A DNA stretch of 64,000 bases from Alistipes sp. (lineage in GTDB: Bacteria; Bacteroidota; Bacteroidia; Bacteroidales; Rikenellaceae), in contig JAFXIS010000069.1 in NCBI GenBank assembly GCA_017532885.1, forward strand, positions 1 through 64,000, in the 5' to 3' direction. A program made the position numbers and the translations under genes. Shown here piece after piece: positions 8,734 through 15,955 of this stretch; the first letter of the stretch is position 1; each line of letters opens with the position of its first letter. The notes below the pieces were generated by a model that was not told the DNA's origin, did not search any database, and was given only the letters and a program-made list of their open reading frames with translations.

Positions 8734-9471
8734 TTAATCACCGATGCGTTGGCGGACAACCTCGAAGAGCATCACAGCAGCCGCTGCCGACACATTCAGC
8801 GACTCGATAGAGCCAATCAGCGGAATTGCTACCTGCTCGTTGCAGAGCTTCAAAACCTCCTTCGAAATGCCTGTATCCTCGGCACCCATAACAATCACCG
8901 TCGGCTGGCGAAGGTCGGCATCATATATGAGTTTGCGGCTCTTCTCCGTAGCGGCAACAATCTGATAACCTTCGGCTTGCAGAGCCTTCAAGGTGTTGCG
9001 GATAGAGCCTACGCGGCATACGGGAATACGATTCAATGCACCTGCCGAAGAACGCATAGCCTCGGAATTGACGGGAGCAGAGTTTTTCAGCGGAGTGATA
9101 AGTCCGTGAGCGCCGGCACACTCCGCCGAACGGGCGATAGCACCGAAGTTACGCACATCCGTAACGCCGTCAAACAGCACGATAAGAGGTGTTTCATCCT
9201 CGGGAACACGCTCGATGATGTCGTTCAACTCGACATACTCGATAGGTGCAATCTGTGCCACTACGCCCTGATGATTGAGTCGGGTGAGGCGGTTTAGTTT
9301 CTCGACAGGCACCTCCTGAATACGCACGCGGTGGCGGAATGCCAAGTCGCGCAACTCGGTCATAAGTTGTCCCTCAGCACCCTTGCGGATGTAGAGTTTC
9401 TCGATTTGCTTACCCGATTGTATTGCCTCGGCCACAGGGCGAATGCCAAATACTATATTTTTATTCTCCAT
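8734..9471 (-). CDS. rlmB: 23S rRNA 2'-O-methyltransferase RlmB (SpoU/TrmH family)
   Basis: 245 residues. The N-terminal substrate-binding domain starts KNIVFGIRPVAEAIQSG; the C-terminal SPOUT (knotted) methyltransferase has all three family motifs: NFGAIARSAECAGAHGLI, VIVMGAEDTGIS and SIESLNVSAAAAVMLFE. Homologues 2'-O-methylate a guanosine in the peptidyl-transferase region of 23S rRNA. The start is MENKNIVF at 9471; the longer open frame to 9606 runs through non-coding leader. No good promoter is visible on the minus strand directly before it, so it may rely on readthrough from the ABC-F gene. Confidence 0.9.
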   Translation of the reverse strand: MENKNIVFGIRPVAEAIQSGKQIEKLYIRKGAEGQLMTELRDLAFRHRVRIQEVPVEKLNRLTRLNHQGVVAQIAPIEYVELNDIIERVPEDETPLIVLFDGVTDVRNFGAIARSAECAGAHGLITPLKNSAPVNSEAMRSSAGALNRIPVCRVGSIRNTLKALQAEGYQIVAATEKSRKLIYDADLRQPTVIVMGAEDTGISKEVLKLCNEQVAIPLIGSIESLNVSAAAAVMLFEVVRQRIGD

Positions 9472-9474
9472 CGT

Positions 9475-9506
9475 TTTGGGGATTTGTAATTTTCTTTCTA
9501 TATTTG
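9475..9506 (+). promoter_or_regulatory. Plus-strand promoter inside the rlmB leader
   Basis: TTTG at 9475-9478, a 20-base spacer, then TATATTTG at 9499-9506: a textbook match to the phylum's promoter. It points away from rlmB and toward a hairpin with a T run 50 bases downstream; no protein gene follows on this strand. Confidence 0.5.
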
Positions 9507-9510
9507 TGTT

Positions 9511-9592
9511 GATTTTGATTTTTACCATAATGGTAAAATTTAAGGTTAAACACTCGAAGTCGAGCAGTTGTGAAACTCCTCGGCTTTTTTGT
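9511..9592 (+). ncRNA. Candidate small RNA antisense to the rlmB leader
   Basis: Between a strong plus-strand promoter and an intrinsic terminator lies an ~80-base segment. It contains the inverted repeat TTTTACCAT-A-ATGGTAAAA (9520-9538) and a terminator hairpin (AAGTCGAG at 9557-9564 with CTCGGCTT at 9579-9586, inner AGTT/AACT pairs, then a T run to 9590). Both neighbouring genes are on the other strand, so this terminator has no other evident client. No homology to a known RNA family is claimed. Confidence 0.35.
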
Positions 9593-11524
9593 TTATCCCT
9601 CTTCAATCAATTCCAATTCGTAGCACGCCTTCTCCCATTCGTGCATCTGCTTATCGTAGCGTGCTTTAAGCTCGTTGTACGCCGCATAATCCGCCTCGTT
9701 GTATTCCGTAGCGGTAGCAAACTTTTCGTCGTAGGTGGCTATCTGCTGCTCGATAGAGGCTAACTCTGCCTCAATTCCCTCGATTGTTTTGCGAATCTTA
9801 CGCATCTGCTTCTCCTGCTCCTTGCGCTGCTCGTAGGATAGTTTGCCCGACGAGGGAGCTGTGGCGGCTGCGGCAGTGGCGGGTTTATCTTTGCGTTCCA
9901 ACTCCTGCAACGACTCCAACTTGCGCTTTTCGAGGAAGTAGTATATGCCGCCAAGATACTCCTTGACGCCTCCGTCGCGGAACTCATATATGCGGTCCAC
10001 AATGCCATCCAAGAAATCGCGGTCGTGTGACACGACAATCACCGTACCGTCATATTTCTGTATGGCGCGTTTCAAAATATCCTTTGAGCGCATATCCATG
10101 TGGTTGGTGGGCTCGTCGAGAACAAGCAGGTTGTAAGGCTCGAGCATCAGGCGAGCCATAGCCAAACGGCTGCGCTCGCCACCCGACAATACCTTCACCT
10201 TCTTGTCGATATCCTCGCCACGGAACAGGAATGCACCCAGAATATCACGCAGACGGGTGCGGATATCGCCTACGGCAACTCTATCCAGTGTGTCGAACAC
10301 GGTGAACTCTCCGTCCATCAAGTCGTCTTGATTCTGGGCGTAGTAGCCGATATTGACATTTGCACCGATTTTTATGCTACCCTCGGTTGCCTCCAACTCG
10401 CCGATAATCATACGCGCCATTGTGGTCTTACCCTCGCCATTGCGGCCTACAAGGGCAATTTTCTGACCTCGCTCGATTGTGAAATTTGCCCCCGAGAAGA
10501 TATGCTTCTCGCCAAAAGACTTGCCGACCTCCTTAATCTCCGCTACAATCTGTCCCGAACGCGGTGCTGGCGGAAACTTTATGTTCAGCGTAGCCAAATC
10601 CTCCTCCTCGACCTCGATGCGGTCCAAGCGCTCCAACTGCTTGATGCGCGACTGCACCTGATTGCTCTTTGTCGGCTTATAACGGAATTTTTCGATAAAC
10701 TCCTCGGTCTTTTCGATGAGTTTTTGCTGGTTTTCATATGCCGCCATCTGCTGCGCACGACGCTCGGCACGCAGTTCGACAAACTTCGAGTAGGGGACTT
10801 TATAGTCGTAGATATGGCCCAGCGATAACTCTATGGTGCGGGTCGTTACATTATCCAAAAAGGCGCGGTCGTGCGAAATCAAGAGCACTGCACCGTTGTA
10901 TGTGTGCAGATACTCCTCCAACCACTGAATACTCTCGATGTCGAGGTGGTTTGTCGGCTCATCCAAGAGGAAAATCGAAGGACGACGCAGAAGCAGTTTT
11001 GCCAACTCTATGCGCATGCGCCAACCGCCCGAAAATTCGCTTGTGGCACGACCAAAATCCTCGCGCTTGAAGCCAAGTCCCAGCAGAGTCTTTTAGATGT
11101 CGGCCTCGCGAGTGTCGCCACCCAAAATATGGTAGTGGTCCTGTGCATCGTTCAGTCGATGCAAGAGCGAGGTGTACTCTTCAGACTCATAATCCTCTCG
11201 TCCGGCAATCTCGGTCGTGAGCGATGCAATCTCAGCCTCCAGGCGCAATACCTCGTCAAAAGCCTTCTCGGTCTCGGCTTTGAGGGTTGTGGTGTCGGCT
11301 ACGCGCATCTGCTGCGGCAGGTAGCCTATGGTACATTCGCCATTTATCGTAACAGCGCCTTCGGTGGGTTGTTGCTCGCCCGTAATAATACGCAAAAGGG
11401 TAGTCTTGCCGGCTCCATTCTTGCCCACAAGACCTATGCGGTCCTTCTCGTTTATAAGGAACGAGATCTCGTCGAAAAGTGTCCAGCCGCCATAGCTGAC
11501 CGTAAGGTTATCTAATGAAATCAC
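9593..11524 (-). pseudogene. ABC-F ATPase gene interrupted by one in-frame TAA
   Basis: A 643-codon frame typical in length for an ABC-F protein (soluble tandem ATPase acting on ribosomes). The first part (11524-11093) has Walker A GKNGAGKTT and ends READI followed by TAA at 11095-11093. The same frame goes on with KTLLGLGF, first signature FSGGWRMRIELA, Walker B IFLLDEPTNHLD, the inter-domain linker, second Walker A GRNGEGKTT, second signature LSGGERSRLA and LLVLDEPTNHMD, then a coiled-coil end. Relatives commonly read DIE.TLLGLGF here, so GAA to TAA is one base change. A restart at Met 11017 would lack the first Walker A. Either a real knockout or a sequence error; TAA serves as a normal stop elsewhere in the window. 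It starts 2 bases after rpe. Confidence 0.85.
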
Positions 11525-11526
11525 TC

Positions 11527-12180
11527 CTATTTCGCGTTAATCATATTTACAATCTCTGCCTCGGGGTCCTCGGCGCCGAATACTGCGCTACCTGCAACCA
11601 CAGCCTCTGCTCCGGCGTTAAACAGCAGGGCGGCATTCTTCGACGAAATACCTCCATCAACCTCGATAATGGTCGAAAGACCCATTTCGCGCTTCATGGC
11701 ATCCAACTCCTCGCACTTGCCTATCGAGTTGGGCATAAACGACTGACCTCCAAAGCCCGGCTCGACACTCATTACCAGTACAAGGTCTAATTGCGGCAGC
11801 CACTCGCGCAAAACAGATGCCGGTGTGGCAGGTTTAATCGAGATGCCTACCTTCGCACCCGCCTCGCGTGTAAGGTCGATGCACTTCTGAATATCCTGTG
11901 TCGCCTCGTAGTGGAATGTTACATAGTCGGCTCCCGCTTCGGCAAAACGAGCAACATATTTCTCGGGCTCGACAATCATTAGGTGTACATCCAAAACCTT
12001 CTTCGTGGCTTTACGGATGGGCTTCATTACGGGGAATCCAAATGAGATGTTCGGAACGAATACTCCATCCATAACATCAATATGCACCCATTCTGCTGCA
12101 CTGCGGTCAATCATTAGGGTGTCGCGTTCGAGATTGCCGAAATCGGCTGATAACATTGAGGGAGATATAATGCGTCGCAT
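11527..12180 (-). CDS. rpe: Ribulose-phosphate 3-epimerase
   Basis: 217-residue TIM barrel of the pentose phosphate pathway, interconverting ribulose-5-phosphate and xylulose-5-phosphate. Diagnostic motifs are in order: ISPSMLSADFGNL, HIDVMDGVFVPNISFG (metal-binding His/Asp), DVHLMI, SVEPGFGGQSF and EVDGGIS with the phosphate-binding end GSAVFG. The start MRRIISPSML at 12180 follows a good promoter by about 20 bases; the frame extends upstream only through leader. It is the first gene of the minus-strand run. Confidence 0.95.
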   Translation of the reverse strand: MRRIISPSMLSADFGNLERDTLMIDRSAAEWVHIDVMDGVFVPNISFGFPVMKPIRKATKKVLDVHLMIVEPEKYVARFAEAGADYVTFHYEATQDIQKCIDLTREAGAKVGISIKPATPASVLREWLPQLDLVLVMSVEPGFGGQSFMPNSIGKCEELDAMKREMGLSTIIEVDGGISSKNAALLFNAGAEAVVAGSAVFGAEDPEAEIVNMINAK

Positions 12181-12201
12181 AGTTATTTGGTTTTTTATTT
12201 G

Positions 12202-12235
12202 CAAAGATAATGATTTAGTGGTTAAAATAAGCAAA
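12202..12235 (-). promoter_or_regulatory. rpe promoter
   Basis: Read on the minus strand: TTTTG ending at 12232, a 22-base spacer, TATCTTTG at 12209-12202. The leader to the rpe ATG would be only about 15 bases. Confidence 0.6.
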
Positions 12236-12270
12236 AATATATATGATTAGTGCCCGATTGAAGATTTAAT

Positions 12271-12301
12271 TTTGAAGAGTAACCAAAATGTATTACATTT
12301 G
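12271..12301 (+). promoter_or_regulatory. Promoter of the first beta-barrel gene
   Basis: TTTG (12271-12274), 19-base spacer, TACATTTG (12294-12301). The ATG is at 12336. Confidence 0.65.
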
Positions 12302-12335
12302 CCTTTGTGGAATGGATTTATAAATAGAATTAAAT

Positions 12336-12947
12336 ATGAAAAAGTTTTTAGCAGTAATTTGTACTTTGTTTGTTATATCTTCAGCCTCGGCTCAAGAGTA
12401 TCGTTGGGGTCCCACCGCAGCTTTTAATCTGTCGTGGTTGCGCGGGGCGAAGAGCGCTAATTCGTCGGATTGTTATCTTGGATTTCATGCCGGCATTAAG
12501 GCGGAGCGCGATTTTGCGGATTTAATCACCGATGGTTTCTACCTCGATGGTAAGTTGGTCTATACATTAAAGGGTGCAAGCTGGGTTGGAAGTCATCATA
12601 ATTTGGGATATTTGGAGGTGCCGATTAACTTGGGTTATCGCGTGCCTGTATCGCAGACGGTATCTCTCATGGGTGGTTTAGGCCCCTATTTCTCGTTGGG
12701 CGTGCTGGGTAAGCAGGTTACAGATGTCGATGGAGGAAAGTTTAAGTCGGATGTATTTGGTAAGATGTTCCAGCGCTTTGATTTTGGTTTGAACTACAAT
12801 TTGGGCGTCGAATTGTGGAATCAGTGGCAGTTCTTCGTTGGATTCGAGCATAGCCTGCTCGATATTGTCAAGAGCCACCCAAGTGAAGATTTGAAGATTA
12901 AATATCGACCACTCAACCTCTATTTTGGTACTGCGTTTATGTTCTAA
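12336..12947 (+). CDS. Small outer-membrane beta-barrel protein
   Basis: 203 residues with signal peptide MKKFLAVICTLFVISSASA (mature start QEYRWGPT). The mature part has eight or so amphipathic strands (GYLEVPINLGYRVPV, GLGPYFSLG, RFDFGLNYNLGVEL, QFFVGFEHSLLDI) and ends in NLYFGTAFMF, a terminal aromatic as needed for barrel assembly. This is the pattern of the porin-family/OMP_b-brl type 8-strand barrels common in this phylum. Function is unknown. The protein encoded just downstream is a paralogue (shared ASAQ..R.G signal junction, RFDFGL.., EVPI.LGY and terminal F..FMF/YMF). Confidence 0.78.
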   Translation: MKKFLAVICTLFVISSASAQEYRWGPTAAFNLSWLRGAKSANSSDCYLGFHAGIKAERDFADLITDGFYLDGKLVYTLKGASWVGSHHNLGYLEVPINLGYRVPVSQTVSLMGGLGPYFSLGVLGKQVTDVDGGKFKSDVFGKMFQRFDFGLNYNLGVELWNQWQFFVGFEHSLLDIVKSHPSEDLKIKYRPLNLYFGTAFMF

Positions 12948-12984
12948 GCGGATAGAGGCAAACTCTTATTCAAGAAAAATATAG

Positions 12985-13021
12985 AAAAGATGCGGGAAAA
13001 TTTAATTCTCGCATCTTTTTT
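12985..13021 (+). terminator. Terminator after the first beta-barrel gene
   Basis: Hairpin AGATGCGGGA / TCTCGCATCT with an 8-10 base A/T loop, followed by seven Ts. Confidence 0.8.
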
Positions 13022-13056
13022 GTATTGACATCTGTGAATATTAAAAAACAGATGTT

Positions 13057-13689
13057 ATGAAAAAGATTTTTCCGTTATTGTTATTTGCCGTAATATTATC
13101 ATCTTCAGCCTCGGCTCAAGTGTTCCGTTACGGTATTGTGGGTGCTGCAAACTTCAGCTCTTATTCTATTGATGCATCGGGCTTTGATATGGATACCGAT
13201 TCCCGTGTAGGCTTCAAGGCGGGATTCCGTGTCGAGATGGATGCTCCATTTCTTTTGCGTGGCATGTATTTCGATGCCGAGGCTACGCTGAGTTCAAAGG
13301 GTGCAGAGTATACAGGTGTGAATGGCGATACCTATGCAAATGTGGCGTCGCGTCCCTATTACCTTGAGATTCCGATGCATATCGGTTATCATTACACATT
13401 TAGAGATAGCGAATTCGGTATCTTTGGTTCGTTTGGCCCTTATTTCGGAATAGGATTATTCGGAACCGATAAATACACTGTTGGCGATATTGAGAGTAAG
13501 CCTGAAACCTTCTCGAAGGATAATTTGCAACGCTTCGACTTTGGACTCGGATTGCGTGCCGGAGTGAGCATGTTTGACCATTATCGCCTATTTATTGGCT
13601 ATGATTGGGGCTTGGTGAATATATCGAATGTGGATGGTCTGGATATAAATAATCGTAATTTCTATATCGGAGCATCCTATATGTTTTAA
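13057..13689 (+). CDS. Small outer-membrane beta-barrel protein, paralogue of the preceding gene
   Basis: 210 residues, signal peptide MKKIFPLLLFAVILSSSASA, then barrel strands (YGIVGAANFSSYSID, YYLEIPMHIGYHYTF, GIFGSFGPYFGIG, RFDFGLGLRAGVSM) and a terminal NFYIGASYMF. It aligns along its length with the previous gene: the same order of strands, GPYF, LQRFDFGL and Phe at the C-terminus. The terminator between the two shows they can be expressed separately. Only a short A/T-rich leader (about 35 bases) precedes it and I do not see a clear promoter. Confidence 0.78.
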   Translation: MKKIFPLLLFAVILSSSASAQVFRYGIVGAANFSSYSIDASGFDMDTDSRVGFKAGFRVEMDAPFLLRGMYFDAEATLSSKGAEYTGVNGDTYANVASRPYYLEIPMHIGYHYTFRDSEFGIFGSFGPYFGIGLFGTDKYTVGDIESKPETFSKDNLQRFDFGLGLRAGVSMFDHYRLFIGYDWGLVNISNVDGLDINNRNFYIGASYMF

Positions 13690-13720
13690 TTTGTTTGCCG
13701 AAAAATGTGAGTTACACAAA

Positions 13721-13759
13721 GAGCCTGCCTATAAAATTAGGCAGGCTCTCATTATTTTT
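13721..13759. terminator. Bidirectional terminator
   Basis: Perfect 11-base arms GAGCCTGCCTA / TAGGCAGGCTC around a 6-base loop, with a T-rich stretch on the plus side and TTTG on the minus side. It separates the converging beta-barrel gene and rpiB. Confidence 0.85.
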
Positions 13760-13772
13760 CTGTAAAGATGGT

Positions 13773-14207
13773 TTACTTGCAAGCAATTTTCTCTACGCGA
13801 CGGATGTGACGACCACCCTCGAAGTCTGTCGCAAGGAACTTATCGACAATGGCGATAGCCTCGTCGTTCGAGATGAAGCGAGCTGGCAAAACTACCACAT
13901 TGGCGTCGTTGTGCTGACGAATAAGACCTGCAATCTCCTCGCTCCAGCACAATCCGGCACGAATACCCTGATGCTTGTTCAGCGTCATTGCCATACCCTC
14001 ACCCGAGCCGCAAAGACCTACTCCCTGCTCAACTTCGCCTGCTTCAACTGCCTCCGCCAATGCGTGGCCAAAGTCGGGGTAGTCGATGCTCTCCTCCGAG
14101 TGAGTGCCAAAATCCACCATTTCATAACCCTTTGATGAGAGGTATCCCACCAAAAACTCCTTCATATCGTAGCCTGCGTGGTCGCAAGCAATACCCAATT
14201 TCTTCAT
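13773..14207 (-). CDS. rpiB: Ribose-5-phosphate isomerase B
   Basis: 144 residues, the usual length. It interconverts ribose-5-phosphate and ribulose-5-phosphate. Motifs are GIACDHAGYDMKE at the start, YPDFGHALAEAV, GVGLCGSGEGMAM with the catalytic Cys, and NDANVVVLPARFI. It is followed by GGRHIRRVEKI, the usual phosphate-contact end. With rpe nearby it covers two non-oxidative pentose steps, though the two are separate transcripts. Its own promoter is present upstream. Confidence 0.95.
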   Translation of the reverse strand: MKKLGIACDHAGYDMKEFLVGYLSSKGYEMVDFGTHSEESIDYPDFGHALAEAVEAGEVEQGVGLCGSGEGMAMTLNKHQGIRAGLCWSEEIAGLIRQHNDANVVVLPARFISNDEAIAIVDKFLATDFEGGRHIRRVEKIACK

Positions 14208-14240
14208 ATTGTCTATTTTTTGTGATTCTTTTCAATTGTA

Positions 14241-14272
14241 CAAAATTACTAAATTATCTATTATCTATCAAA
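14241..14272 (-). promoter_or_regulatory. rpiB promoter
   Basis: On the minus strand: TTTG (14272-14269), 20-base spacer, TAATTTTG (14248-14241), leader about 30 bases. Confidence 0.65.
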
Positions 14273-14581
14273 TTTTACTCGATAAATACGATTCGAGTTT
14301 ACATGCAGGTTGAGCAAATGGTATAAAAAAGATATGATATTGTGATAGGTCATTTTTTTGAAAATGCGGATGCGATGTTGTATAATGCTACAAATTGGAC
14401 TGTTTGTGTTGCGCTTTGGACTGCTTTGTTTTGACTGGTGGCGGTAATGGGTTTAATAATGTTCCATTTGTATCTATTTGATTATCTGATGTGTGCGAAA
14501 TGTTGTAGGTTTGATATATTTGCGACGATTTATTTATTTTATAAGTATTAATAAGTTGATTGGGTTATAAAATTGGACTAT
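14273..14581 (+). promoter_or_regulatory. A/T-rich region with promoter for the glycosyltransferase operon
   Basis: The only signal I see is TATATTTG at 14515-14522, a good -7 box with a poor -33 partner, about 55 bases before the start codon of the first glycosyltransferase gene. The rest (14273-14514) shows no gene, repeat or strong structure. Confidence 0.4.
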
Positions 14582-15313
14582 ATGAACAAAACGGCTAAGT
14601 ATCAGTTTACGGTTGTAGTACCAATCTACAACGAGAAGGATAATATGTCACGATTAGAATCTACATTCTCCTCATGGCTAAATACAGCGCCATGTTTATC
14701 ATGTGTATTATTTGTAAATGACGGCTCGACTGATGGGGGGCTCGTAGAGTTGCAAGAGATTTGTAAGCGACATAAAAATATGTTTTATATCTCGTTTTCC
14801 CGTAATGTGGGACTGAGTGCAGCCATTAAGGCGGGAATAGACTACACATATTCGCCATTGGTCGGCTATATTGATGCCGATTTGCAAACTTCGCCTGACG
14901 ATTTCGCATTACTTCTGCCTTATACGAAAGATTACCAACTTGTTACGGGAATCCGCGCTAATCGCAAGGATACACTCTTTAAGCGTATTCAGTCTAAAAT
15001 AGCAAACGGATTCCGTCGTATGATGACTGGCGATGGAGCTACTGATACAGGTTGCCCTCTGAAAATTATGCACACAACAACAGCCAAGCGTATCCCGCTA
15101 TTTAAGGGTATGCATCGCTTCTTTCCTGCATTAGTACTATTACAAGAGGGCGCTAAATATAAAGAACTCCCTGTCGGACACTTCCCTCGCATTGCAGGAG
15201 AATCTAAATTTAGCATGTGGAATCGCCTTATAGCTCCATTTGTTGATTGTTTTGTTTATCGTTGGATGCGTTCTCGAGCAATAAATTATAATATAAAAGA
15301 GAAGAATATTTAA
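14582..15313 (+). CDS. Family 2 glycosyltransferase (polyprenyl-phosphate sugar transferase type)
   Basis: 243 residues of the GtrB/ArnC/DPM1 kind. It has TVVVPIYNEKDNMSRL, nucleotide-binding VNDGSTDG, NVGLSAAIKAGID and the DxD-type GYIDADLQTSPDD, then ATDTGCPLKIM. It lacks the two C-terminal membrane helices seen in ArnC and GtrB, so it is likely peripheral. The start ATG at 14582 is preferred over TTG at 14573. It leads a tight three-gene operon with a LAB_N membrane protein (6-base gap) and an ArnT-like transferase; together these fit making a polyprenyl-phosphate sugar and moving it to lipid A or another periplasmic acceptor. The sugar is not known. Confidence 0.85.
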   Translation: MNKTAKYQFTVVVPIYNEKDNMSRLESTFSSWLNTAPCLSCVLFVNDGSTDGGLVELQEICKRHKNMFYISFSRNVGLSAAIKAGIDYTYSPLVGYIDADLQTSPDDFALLLPYTKDYQLVTGIRANRKDTLFKRIQSKIANGFRRMMTGDGATDTGCPLKIMHTTTAKRIPLFKGMHRFFPALVLLQEGAKYKELPVGHFPRIAGESKFSMWNRLIAPFVDCFVYRWMRSRAINYNIKEKNI

Positions 15314-15319
15314 GGCGTT

Positions 15320-15955
15320 ATGTGGGTATTCGCAATTGGTTTTCTGGCACAAGCGTTTTTTTCGGCTCGCGTCATAATCCAATGGTTTATGTCGGAGCGA
15401 GCAAAGGAGATAGTGTCACCGACAGCTTATTGGGTATTTAGTATTATCGGATCGTATTTGCTATTTATATATGGTTGGTTGCGGGAGGACTTTGCTATAA
15501 TCTTAGGTCAGACTCTCTCATACTATATATACTTATGGAATCTTGATGTAAAAGGGCATTGGAAAGGCTTGTCAAACATCGTTAAATGTCTGCTTGTGGG
15601 TATACCGCTTGCCGCATTTGTTGCAATTTTGACAAAAGCCGATGACTTCCTATTATCATTCCTGTTGAATAATGATGTGCCGTTGGGGCTATTGATTTTT
15701 GGCTCTTTGGGGCAGATGATATTCTCGCTGCGCTTTATTTATCAATGGATTTGCTCACGACGCACTCGCCAGTCGCTCCTGTCGGTAGGTTTTTGGCGAT
15801 TAAGCCTTTTAGGGTCAGGGATGATAATTATATATGGCATTCTGCGTCATGACCCTGTGCTTATATTGGGACAGTCTGTAGGATTTATCGCTTATATGCG
15901 TAATATTATGATAGGTCGAAAAAACTTGAAAGTAAATAATGAGGAGGTTAAATAG
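15320..15955 (+). CDS. Membrane protein with two lipid A biosynthesis N-terminal (LAB_N) domains
   Basis: 211 residues, six predicted membrane helices in two homologous halves. Each half carries the LAB_N pattern: FLAQAFFSARVIIQWFMSER...WVFSIIGSYLLFIYGWLR.D..IILGQ in the first and LGQMIFSLRFIYQWICSRR...FWRLSLLGSGMIIIYGILRHDPVLILGQ in the second. Single-domain versions are found with lipid A and polyprenyl-sugar enzymes; a flippase or scaffold role is suspected for the family but not proven. The start codon ATG is at 15320 and the end overlaps the next gene by 17 bases, which argues for coupled expression. Confidence 0.82.
   Translation: MWVFAIGFLAQAFFSARVIIQWFMSERAKEIVSPTAYWVFSIIGSYLLFIYGWLREDFAIILGQTLSYYIYLWNLDVKGHWKGLSNIVKCLLVGIPLAAFVAILTKADDFLLSFLLNNDVPLGLLIFGSLGQMIFSLRFIYQWICSRRTRQSLLSVGFWRLSLLGSGMIIIYGILRHDPVLILGQSVGFIAYMRNIMIGRKNLKVNNEEVK

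Noticed and set aside
8733..8759. Upstream start for the YgjP-like protein
   Set aside because: It would overlap rlmB by 26 bases; the ATG one base after the rlmB stop gives the usual N-terminus.
9443..9763. A 106-codon plus-strand frame between rlmB and the ABC-F gene
   Set aside because: It begins inside the rlmB coding region on the other strand and runs past a strong hairpin with T run into ABC-F; composition looks like a shadow. The promoter and hairpin here fit a small RNA better.
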